Assembly: GCF_017114915.1 (NCBI RefSeq)
Contig: NZ_JAAUOE010000030.1
Span: 1 to 47,579 of the forward strand
Reading direction: 5' to 3'
DNA: 47,579 bases
Origin: Pseudomonas frederiksbergensis
Lineage (GTDB): Bacteria; Pseudomonadota; Gammaproteobacteria; Pseudomonadales; Pseudomonadaceae
Positions 41,566-47,579 of this stretch are shown in pieces (within the stretch, counting starts at the first letter, position 1; every line of letters begins with the position of its first letter). A program made the translations under genes and the position numbers. The notes beneath the pieces were generated by a model, which was given only the letters and a program-made list of their open reading frames with translations, searched no databases and was not told the origin of the DNA.

Positions 41566-41637
41566 CTGACTCCATGGTTAGGGTCGTCCGGGTGCGACGG
41601 ATGCGCACCGTAATACCAGTGTAGGAGTTGGAGTCAG
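41566..41637. promoter_or_regulatory. Inverted repeats in the metallothionein upstream region
   Basis: CTGACTCCA at 41566-41574 and TGGAGTCAG at 41629-41637 are perfect inverse nine-base arms around the presumed promoter. A smaller dyad, GGTGCG (41591-41596) and CGCACC (41604-41609), lies inside. On the minus strand CTGACT and TATTAC could be a weak -35/-10 pair with 16-base spacing. A metal-responsive regulator is a plausible but unproven user. Confidence 0.45.
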
Positions 41638-41656
41638 CCCTGCCCCGTTCACCGCA

Positions 41657-43339
41657 TCAAATGCGGAATTGCCCGACCAGTTGCCCCAGGCGCTGACCGA
41701 GATCGGCCAGGCTGCGCGAGGTTTGTGCACCGAGCTGGGTTTCGTCGGCGACGCTGTCCACCGCCACCGCGATCTGGTGCACGCTGCGGTTGATCTCTTC
41801 GGCCACGGCGGTTTGCTCTTCGGCGGCGCTGGCAATCTGCGCGTTCATCGAGTTGATGGTGCCAATCAGCTGCGCCATGGCGTCCAGCGACGCCCCGGCC
41901 TCGTTGGCCTGGGCCGAGGTGCCGTCACCGGCCTCGCTGGAGCGGCGCATGGACTCGACCGCCGATTGGGTGCCGGCCTGCAAGCGGTCGATCATGCCCT
42001 GGATTTCCTGGGTGCTGATTTGCGTGCGACTGGCCAGCGCCCGCACTTCGTCGGCGACCACCGCAAAACCACGCCCGGCCTCACCAGCGCGAGCTGCTTC
42101 AATGGCAGCGTTGAGCGCCAGCAGGTTGGTCTGTTCGGCAATCGAACGGATGACCCCGAGCACGCTGACAATCGACGACACGTCTTTCTGCAGGCTGTCG
42201 AGGGACACACCGCTGCTGCGAATGTCGTTCACCAACGCATGAATCTTCACGATGCTGCCGGCCACCACACGCTTGGCGGCCTGACCTTCTTCGTCAGTCT
42301 GCTGGGCCGCGACCGCTGCATTTTGCGCACTCCTGGCCACTTCCTGGGCTGCCGCCGACATTTGGTTGATCGCCGTGGCCACCTGATCGGTCTCGTGACG
42401 CTGGCGCTCCATGGCCTGATCCGAACGCTGGGCCTGATCGGACACCTGATTCACCAGCCCGGTCAGCTGCGAGGTCATTTCGGTGATCTGACGCACCAAA
42501 CCGTGGATCTTGTCGACAAAGCGGTTGAACGAGCCGGCCAGTTCGCCGAGTTCATCCTGGCTGGTGATGGTCAGGCGCCGGGTCAGGTCGCCCTCGCCCG
42601 CGGCGATGTCGTCGAGGTTGGCTTTCATCAGGTTCAGCGGACGCAAAATGGTGTTGGCCAGCAACATCCCGGCCGCGGCGATCACCAGCAGCACCACCAC
42701 GGCAATCCCGACAATGCTCAGCACCACGCCTTGCATGCGTTCCTGGACCTTGGCCTCGACCACCGCCACTTGAGCCTCGATGCCGTCGAGGTTGACCGAG
42801 GTACCGAATGCCATGTCCCACTTGGGCAGGTATTCGGTGTAGCCGAGCTTGGGCACCAGCACTTGGGTGTTACCGGGCATCGTCGAGCTGTATTGCAGGT
42901 AGTGGGTCCCGTCCTTGGCGACTTTCACCAGGTCGCGGTTAATGTAGACACCGTTCGGGTCGCGGTTGTCCTTGAAACTCTGGCCCACGCCTTCGGGGCT
43001 GTTGGCCTTGAACAGGCGCACGATGTTGGAGTCGTAGCCGAAGAAGTAGCCGTCCTTGCCGTAGGTGATGCTCGACAGCAATTTGACCACCTGGGCCCGC
43101 GCCGCATCATCGCCGGGGGCGGCCGCGTCGTAGAGCGGTTTGATGGTGGTCATGGCCACGGCAACGTAGCTTTGCAGGGTCGCCTTGGCCTCGCTGAGCA
43201 GGCGCTGGCGGGTTTGCTCCACCTCCTTGCTGGCCTGTTCTTGCAGAATGAACAGCGTGGTCAGGCTGATGACCAGCGCAAAGAGCAACACCGGGAGGAC
43301 GGCAAGGGACAGGACTTTGGCCTTCAGACTCATGCGCAT
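41657..43339 (-). CDS. Methyl-accepting chemotaxis protein with sCache_2 sensor
   Basis: A 560-residue chemoreceptor: membrane segment about residues 8-32 (LAVLPVLLFALVISLTTLFI), a periplasmic single-cache (sCache_2) domain about 40-195 (GKDGYFFGYDSNIVRLFKAN, EYLPKWDMAFGTSVNLDGIE), a second segment about 205-228, a HAMP domain and the cytoplasmic signalling region, whose tip reads SIAEQTNLLALNAAIEAARA. sCache_2 receptors often bind small carboxylates such as acetate, pyruvate or lactate. There is no C-terminal CheR pentapeptide. The start at 43339 is set by the first membrane segment and by a sigma-28-like promoter upstream. Confidence 0.93.
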   Translation of the reverse strand: MRMSLKAKVLSLAVLPVLLFALVISLTTLFILQEQASKEVEQTRQRLLSEAKATLQSYVAVAMTTIKPLYDAAAPGDDAARAQVVKLLSSITYGKDGYFFGYDSNIVRLFKANSPEGVGQSFKDNRDPNGVYINRDLVKVAKDGTHYLQYSSTMPGNTQVLVPKLGYTEYLPKWDMAFGTSVNLDGIEAQVAVVEAKVQERMQGVVLSIVGIAVVVLLVIAAAGMLLANTILRPLNLMKANLDDIAAGEGDLTRRLTITSQDELGELAGSFNRFVDKIHGLVRQITEMTSQLTGLVNQVSDQAQRSDQAMERQRHETDQVATAINQMSAAAQEVARSAQNAAVAAQQTDEEGQAAKRVVAGSIVKIHALVNDIRSSGVSLDSLQKDVSSIVSVLGVIRSIAEQTNLLALNAAIEAARAGEAGRGFAVVADEVRALASRTQISTQEIQGMIDRLQAGTQSAVESMRRSSEAGDGTSAQANEAGASLDAMAQLIGTINSMNAQIASAAEEQTAVAEEINRSVHQIAVAVDSVADETQLGAQTSRSLADLGQRLGQLVGQFRI

Positions 43340-43379
43340 GACGTTCACTCTTTTGATTTTATTGGCGTGGTTAAAGGCT

Positions 43380-43406
43380 ATAACGGCACGCCAACGTAAA
43401 ACTGTA
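43380..43406 (-). promoter_or_regulatory. Sigma-28 (FliA)-like promoter of the sCache receptor gene
   Basis: On the minus strand TACAGTTT - 11 bases - GCCGTTAT matches the FliA consensus TAAAGTTT-N11-GCCGATAA at seven of eight and six of eight positions. It ends about 40 bases before the ATG. The -35 box overlaps the outer edge (TACAG) of the REP pair at 43402-43472. Confidence 0.65.
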
Positions 43407-43472
43407 GGAGCCCGGCTTGCCGGCGAAGGCGATTTCGAGGACGCCTTCGCCGGCAAGCCGGGCTCCTACGGG
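43402..43472. repeat. REP pair, type A variant
   Basis: CTGTAGGAGCCCGGCTTGCC and GGCAAGCCGGGCTCCTACGG with GGCGAAGGCG / CGCCTTCGCC inside form a long hairpin between the Na+/H+ antiporter-type gene and the receptor gene. The core is CCCGGCTTGCCGGCG instead of CGGGCTTGCCCGCG. Confidence 0.9.
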
Positions 43473-43479
43473 AGAGAAA

Positions 43480-44799
43480 TCAGAGAACCATCGCCGCCAC
43501 CCAGCCAAACGCCAGCAACGGCAGGTTGTAGTGCAGGAAAGTTGGAACCACGGTGTCCCAGATGTGGTGATGCTGGCCGTCGATGTTCAGACCGGAGGTC
43601 GGGCCCAGGGTCGAGTCCGACGCTGGGGAACCGGCATCGCCCAGTGCGCCAGCGGTGCCGACAATGCAAACGATCGCGATCGGGCTGAAGCCCAGTTGCA
43701 CGCACAACGGCACGAAAATCACCGCCAGAATCGGTACGGTGGAAAACGACGAGCCGATGCCCATGGTCACCAACAGGCCCACCAGCAACATCAGCAACGC
43801 GCCGATGGCTTTGCTGTGACCGATCCACGAGGCCGAGGTTTCGACCAGCGTTTGCACTTGCCCGGTGGCCTTGATCACTTCGCCAAACCCGGACGCGGCG
43901 ATCATGATGAAGCCGATCATCGCCATCATCTTCATGCCTTCGGTGAACAGGTCATCGGTGTCGCGCCATTTGACGATGCCCGACGCCGAGAAAATCAGGA
44001 AGCCCGCCAGCGCCCCGATAATCATCGAGTCCAGCAGCAGCTGAATAATGAACGCGGCGGCAATGGCCAGGCCGGCGACCATCAGGCTCAACGGGTTGTA
44101 CTGCACCGCGACCTGCTCGACCTGTTCGATTTTCTCCAGGTCGTAAACGCGCTTCTTGCGATAGCTGATGAACGCTGCCGCCAGGCCAAACACCATGCCC
44201 AGCGCCGGAATGCCCATGGCGTGGGTGACGTTGATGCCGCTGATGTCCACGCCACTGCGGGCGACGTTGGCCAACAGGATTTCATTGAGAAAGATGTTGC
44301 CGAAGCCCACGGGCAAGAACATGTACGGCGTGATCAGACCGAAGGTAATGACGCAGGCGATCAATCGACGGTCCAGTTGCAGCTTGGTCAGCACATATAA
44401 CAGTGGCGGCACCAGCAACGGGATAAAAGCGATATGAATCGGCAAAATGTTCTGCGAGGCGATGGCCACCACCCACAGCAAACCGATCAGCAGCCATTTG
44501 ACATGGCCGCCGCCGTTGGCGTGCTGGCGATCGACCATGGCCAGGGCTTTGTCGGCCAAGGCATGGGCCAGGCCGGATTTGGCGATGGCCACGGCGAACG
44601 CGCCGAGCAAGGCGTAGGACAATGCCACCGTCGCCCCGCCGCCGAGGCCGCTGTTGAAGGCTTTGAGGGTCGCTTCGATGCCCAGACCGCCGGTCAAGCC
44701 ACCGACCAGCGCGCCCACAATCAGCGCGATTACCACATGCACGCGGGACAGGCTGAGTATCAGCATGACGCCGACCGCGGCAATTACTGCATTAATCAT
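43480..44799 (-). CDS. Na+/H+ antiporter family protein (YuiF/NhaC-like)
   Basis: A 439-residue inner-membrane protein with about eleven membrane segments. It belongs to the Na_H_antiporter family with the N-terminal extension (NAVIAAVGVMLILSLSRVHV, LVGGLTGGLGIEATLKAFNS). Diagnostic parts: IAKSGLAHALADKALAMVD, LVTMGIGSSFSTVPILAVIF and GALGDAGSPASDSTLGPTSG. Some relatives transport amino acids such as histidine (YuiF) rather than exchanging Na+ for H+, so the substrate is open. GAGGTAACG precedes the ATG at 44799; an upstream frame to 44844 is not supported. Confidence 0.87.
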   Translation of the reverse strand: MINAVIAAVGVMLILSLSRVHVVIALIVGALVGGLTGGLGIEATLKAFNSGLGGGATVALSYALLGAFAVAIAKSGLAHALADKALAMVDRQHANGGGHVKWLLIGLLWVVAIASQNILPIHIAFIPLLVPPLLYVLTKLQLDRRLIACVITFGLITPYMFLPVGFGNIFLNEILLANVARSGVDISGINVTHAMGIPALGMVFGLAAAFISYRKKRVYDLEKIEQVEQVAVQYNPLSLMVAGLAIAAAFIIQLLLDSMIIGALAGFLIFSASGIVKWRDTDDLFTEGMKMMAMIGFIMIAASGFGEVIKATGQVQTLVETSASWIGHSKAIGALLMLLVGLLVTMGIGSSFSTVPILAVIFVPLCVQLGFSPIAIVCIVGTAGALGDAGSPASDSTLGPTSGLNIDGQHHHIWDTVVPTFLHYNLPLLAFGWVAAMVL

Positions 44800-44934
44800 C
44801 GTTACCTCAAGGCAAGCGGAATGAGTCCGGCCGGCAGTGCGCATAAGCGCCGCCAGCGGATTAAAGAGAGGGTTTTATTAGAGGGCGCGCACTGTGCCGG
44901 AGCGCTGCCGCCTTGTCAAAGCGAACACCTCCCT

Positions 44935-45071
44935 TTGTAGCAGCTGGCGAAGCCTGCGTTCGGCCGCGTAGCGGTCGTGATTTCAGACGATGCGGTGTTT
45001 CAGAAAGAACGCCTACACAGAGATTACGACCGCTTCGCGGCCGAACGCAGCCTTCGGCAGCTGCTACAGAT
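44935..45071. repeat. Large inverted repeat, REP type C
   Basis: TTTGTAGCAGCTGGCGAAGC (left) and the inverse of CTTCGGCAGCTGCTACAGA (right) enclose TGCGTTCGGCCGCG.AGCGGTCGT and its inverse: two facing copies of about 48 bases with some mismatches, separated by about 45 bases. The family differs from types A and B; a half-copy is at 16311-16344. Confidence 0.85.
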
Positions 45072-45099
45072 TTGGTCGATTTCTATTTTCTCGCACTAA

Positions 45100-45126
45100 T
45101 AAAGAAAGCCGAATCACGGCCGCTAC
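45100..45126 (+). promoter_or_regulatory. Sigma-28 (FliA)-like promoter of the dCache receptor gene
   Basis: TAAAGAAA - 11 bases - GCCGCTAC compares with the FliA consensus TAAAGTTT-N11-GCCGATAA (five of eight, six of eight). The -10 box ends 43 bases before the ATG at 45170, about the same distance as in the first receptor gene. Confidence 0.55.
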
Positions 45127-45169
45127 AGTGCAAAGTCTCAGATATTTATCGAATAAAAAGGACGTTCCC

Positions 45170-47317
45170 ATGTCGCTCAGACACCTTTCCATTCAATGGA
45201 AAATCACCCTGCTGGCCGGGCTGTGCCTGGCGGGCATCGTGACCCTGCTGGTAGGGCTTTCGCTGTATCGCATGGAGCACAGCTCGGCGCTGGTGAAAGC
45301 CTCGAGCATGGAAATGCTCACCGAGGCCGCCCAGGCGCGCATCGAATCCCAGGGCGAGGTCCAAGCGCTGGGAATTCGCCAGCAGTTCATGGACGCCTAT
45401 CAATATGGCCATGGCTTTTCGCGGCAGGTGCTGTTTTTGCGCGATCAGGCCGAGAAGCGTTTTCTCGATGCCTTCGACCTGCGTGAAGACCTGACCCGGC
45501 AGGTCAAGTCCGCCCTGCAGGCCAACCCGGAACTGCTTGGCCTGTCGCTGGTGTTCGAGGCCAATGCGCTGGACGGCAAGGACGATCTGTTCGCCGGCCA
45601 GGCGGAAGTGGGTAGCAACGACAAGGGCCGTTTCGCCCTGTACTGGTCGCAACCGACACCGGGTAAGGTGACCTCCATGGCCCTGCCCGAAAGCGACATG
45701 GCCGACACCAGCACCGGCCCCAGCGGCGAGCCGGCCAACGCTTGGTTCACCTGCCCGCGCACCACGCTCAAGCCTTGCGTGATCGAGCCCTACTTCTATG
45801 TGATCGACGGCCAGAACGTGTTGATGACCAGCATCGTGTTCCCGCTGATGATCAACGGCAAAGTCATCGCCTCGCTGTCGGTGGACATCAACCTCAACAG
45901 CCTGCAAGCGATCAGCCAGAGCGCCAGCAAAAAACTCTATGACGGCCAGACCAGCGTCAGCATCGTCAGCCCGGTCGGTTTGCTGGCCGGCTACAGCGCG
46001 GACGCCAGCAAGCTCAGCCAGCGCCTGGACGCGGTGGACACCACCCACGGTGCCGAACTGTTGCGCCGGCTCGCCGCCAGCAGCAAGACCGAGAGCCTGC
46101 ACAGCCATCAGCAACTGAAAGTGTTGTCGCCGTTCCAGCCGATTCCCGATGGCAAGTCCTGGGGCGTGTTGCTCGACGTGCCGGAGAAGGTCCTGGTCGG
46201 CCCCGCCGAAGCGCTGAAAAAACAACTCGACGACAGCAACACCGCCGGCACATTGATCGAGCTGAGCCTGGGCGTATTGGCGGCGCTCATCGGTTTGCTG
46301 CTGGTGTGGTTGATGGCGCGCAGTGTGACCCGACCGATCCTCGGCGTGGCCCGCATGCTGGAAGACATTGCCAGCGGCGAAGGCGATCTGACCCGGCGCC
46401 TGGCCTACGACAAACAGGACGAACTGGGCCAGTTGGCCGGCTGGTTCAACCGTTTCCTCGACAAGCTGCAACCGATCATCGCCCAAGTGAAACGCTCGGT
46501 GCAGGACGCCCGCAGCACCGCGGACCAATCGTCCGCCATCGCCACTCAGACCAGCGCCGGCATGGAACAGCAATACCGCCAGGTCGATCAGGTGGCCACC
46601 GCCTCCCATGAAATGAGCGCCACCGCCCAGGACGTCGCCCGCAGCGCCGCGCAGGCGGCACAAGCGGCCCGCGATGCCGATCAGGCGACCCGTCAGGGTT
46701 TGACCGTGATCGACCGCACCACCGCCAGCATCGACCACCTCGCCGCCGACATGAGCGCGGCCATGGTGCAGGTCGAAGGCCTGGCGGCGAACAGCGAGAA
46801 AATCGGTTCGGTGCTGGAAGTGATTCGCGCCATTGCCGAGCAGACCAACCTGCTGGCGCTCAATGCCGCCATTGAAGCCGCCCGTGCCGGTGAAGCCGGA
46901 CGCGGTTTTGCCGTCGTGGCCGATGAAGTGCGCAACCTGGCGCAACGCACTCAGGAGTCCGTGGAGGAAACCCGTCAGGTGATCGAGCAGTTGCAGGGCG
47001 GTACTCAGGATGTGGTGAGTTCGATGAACAACAGCCATCGCCAGGCTCAGGGCAGTGTCGAACAAGTCGGTCAGGCGGTGACGGCGTTGCGGCAGATCGG
47101 CGAGGCAGTGACGGTGATCAGCGACATGAACCTGCAGATCGCCAGCGCTGCCGAAGAGCAGAGCGCGGTGGCCGAAGAGATCAATAACAACGTGGCGACC
47201 ATTCGGGATGTGACCGAATCATTGTCTGGGCAAGCCAATGAATCGGCGCGGGTGAGTCAGTCGCTTAACAGTCTGGCAAATCAGCAGCAGGGTTTGATGG
47301 ACCAGTTTCGCGTGTGA
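45170..47317 (+). CDS. Methyl-accepting chemotaxis protein with dCache_1 sensor
   Basis: A 715-residue chemoreceptor: first membrane segment about residues 10-30 (WKITLLAGLCLAGIVTLLVG), a large periplasmic region of about 370 residues with a double-cache (dCache_1) sensor (DQAEKRFLDAFDLREDLTRQ, YFYVIDGQNVLMTSIVFPLM), a second segment (SLGVLAALIGLLLVWLMA), a HAMP domain (TRPILGVARMLEDIASGEGD) and the signalling helices, tip IAEQTNLLALNAAIEAARA. dCache receptors in Pseudomonas sense amino acids, polyamines or purines; I cannot tell which from the text. The start at 45170 follows AAAAAGGACG and a sigma-28-like promoter. Confidence 0.93.
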   Translation: MSLRHLSIQWKITLLAGLCLAGIVTLLVGLSLYRMEHSSALVKASSMEMLTEAAQARIESQGEVQALGIRQQFMDAYQYGHGFSRQVLFLRDQAEKRFLDAFDLREDLTRQVKSALQANPELLGLSLVFEANALDGKDDLFAGQAEVGSNDKGRFALYWSQPTPGKVTSMALPESDMADTSTGPSGEPANAWFTCPRTTLKPCVIEPYFYVIDGQNVLMTSIVFPLMINGKVIASLSVDINLNSLQAISQSASKKLYDGQTSVSIVSPVGLLAGYSADASKLSQRLDAVDTTHGAELLRRLAASSKTESLHSHQQLKVLSPFQPIPDGKSWGVLLDVPEKVLVGPAEALKKQLDDSNTAGTLIELSLGVLAALIGLLLVWLMARSVTRPILGVARMLEDIASGEGDLTRRLAYDKQDELGQLAGWFNRFLDKLQPIIAQVKRSVQDARSTADQSSAIATQTSAGMEQQYRQVDQVATASHEMSATAQDVARSAAQAAQAARDADQATRQGLTVIDRTTASIDHLAADMSAAMVQVEGLAANSEKIGSVLEVIRAIAEQTNLLALNAAIEAARAGEAGRGFAVVADEVRNLAQRTQESVEETRQVIEQLQGGTQDVVSSMNNSHRQAQGSVEQVGQAVTALRQIGEAVTVISDMNLQIASAAEEQSAVAEEINNNVATIRDVTESLSGQANESARVSQSLNSLANQQQGLMDQFRV

Positions 47318-47342
47318 CCTGACACCTGTAGTGAGGGAGCTT

Positions 47343-47476
47343 TTGTGGCGAGGGGGCTTGCCCCCGTTCGGCTGCGCAGCAGTCGTAAACCTGCCAGCTC
47401 GGTCTGCCTGATTACACCGGAGTGAATGGTTTTGGGGCCGCTGCGCAGCCCAACGGGGGCAAGCCCCCTCGCCACA
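47343..47476. repeat. REP pair, type B
   Basis: TTGTGGCGAGGGGGCTTGCC and GGCAAGCCCCCTCGCCACA are inverse copies, as at 28738-28833, but the interior here is longer and includes CTGCGCAGCAGTCG and GCTGCGCAGCC. It lies between the receptor gene and the sensor kinase fragment. Confidence 0.92.
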
Positions 47477-47490
47477 CCTTCAATCCTCCG

Positions 47491-47579
47491 TTAGCGCTTG
47501 GGCAACTCGATCATCACTTTCAGCCCGCCCCACTCGCTTTCCTCCAGCCTCAACACCCCGCCCCACGTGTCGACGATAT
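47491..47579 (-). CDS. Sensor histidine kinase, C-terminal end (partial)
   Basis: The last 28 codons of a minus-strand gene: DTWGGVLRLEESEWGGLKVM followed by IELPKR and a stop at 47491. The pattern (WGG.LRLEES..GGL.V.I.LP) is the end of the HATPase domain of sensor histidine kinases, after the G2 box. The gene continues beyond the window, so the sensor and subfamily cannot be named. Confidence 0.75.
   Translation of the reverse strand, partial: IVDTWGGVLRLEESEWGGLKVMIELPKR

Larger units (their letters stand above)
44800..45169. other. Divergent intergenic region, antiporter / dCache receptor
   Basis: A 370-base region between the divergent antiporter and chemoreceptor genes. It contains the large inverted repeat at 44935-45071 and the FliA-like promoter at 45100-45126 (both listed separately). 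No gene with support was found in it. Confidence 0.5.

Noticed and set aside
41669..43399. 576-codon open frame opposite the sCache receptor
   Set aside because: Shadow frame rich in His/Gln/Gly; the receptor has all expected domains.
45146..47065. 639-codon minus-strand open frame opposite the dCache receptor
   Set aside because: Antisense shadow of a clear chemoreceptor gene.

Overview
The window is a gene-dense, GC-rich chromosomal segment of a fluorescent-group Pseudomonas. This rests on the gene families present (an AmpR/AmpC pair, SstT, an NhaR-type regulator, polB, selD-mnmH, a Pseudomonas-type metallothionein) and on many REP-type palindromes with the arm GTAGGAGCGGGCTTGCCCGCG. No tRNA, rRNA, prophage, insertion sequence or CRISPR array was seen. 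Most of it reads as core or near-core chromosome; the accessory-looking part is about 13.4-17.7 kb.

Layout. 0-3.3 kb: 3' end of pbpG (murein endopeptidase), two small Pro/Asp-rich proteins, a C39-peptidase-like lipoprotein without its catalytic residues, a small membrane protein, a TerC-family protein and a small lipoprotein. 3.4-8.4 kb: nhaR without nhaA, an MFS exporter, sstT, a DUF1993 protein and yceH. 8.5-13.3 kb: a shikimate-dehydrogenase-like protein, a Tyr/Pro repeat secreted protein, two small proteins, an AI-2E-family permease and trhP (yegQ). 13.4-17.7 kb: a divergent pair made of a 942-residue fusion (acyl carrier protein, fatty-acyl-AMP ligase, PlsC acyltransferase) and an Atg22/UMF1-type MFS transporter. 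17.7-19.9 kb: ampR and ampC. 20-25.7 kb: DUF4174, VOC, TauE/SafE, a lipoprotein, a secreted aldose epimerase (galM), an aldo/keto reductase and a DUF1810 protein. 25.6-34.3 kb: polB, a CBS-domain protein, two glutathione transferases, a DUF1615 lipoprotein, an FAD monooxygenase and a histidine phosphatase. 34.3-38.8 kb: the selD-mnmH operon (selenouridine in tRNA) and a tsx-nup operon (nucleoside uptake). 38.9-41.6 kb: an AraC regulator, a XapX protein, a quinone-oxidoreductase-like enzyme, a small conserved protein and a metallothionein. 41.6-47.6 kb: two chemoreceptors around a Na+/H+ antiporter-family protein, then the C-terminus of a sensor kinase.

The best candidate for an undescribed system is the ACP-ligase-acyltransferase fusion with its divergent transporter. 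It recalls the enterobacterial lplT-aas lysophospholipid repair pair, but has a different domain order, its own carrier domain and a different transporter family. Other leads read directly from the sequence are: a PurR-like palindrome (GCAAACGTTTGC) ahead of tsx-nup; two TAGT-N3-ACT(A/T) sites ahead of galM; sigma-28 (FliA)-like promoters ahead of both chemoreceptor genes, one overlapping the edge of a REP element; inverted repeats around the metallothionein promoter region; and the C39 pseudo-peptidase. Functions are assigned from recognised motifs and family resemblance, with no database search.
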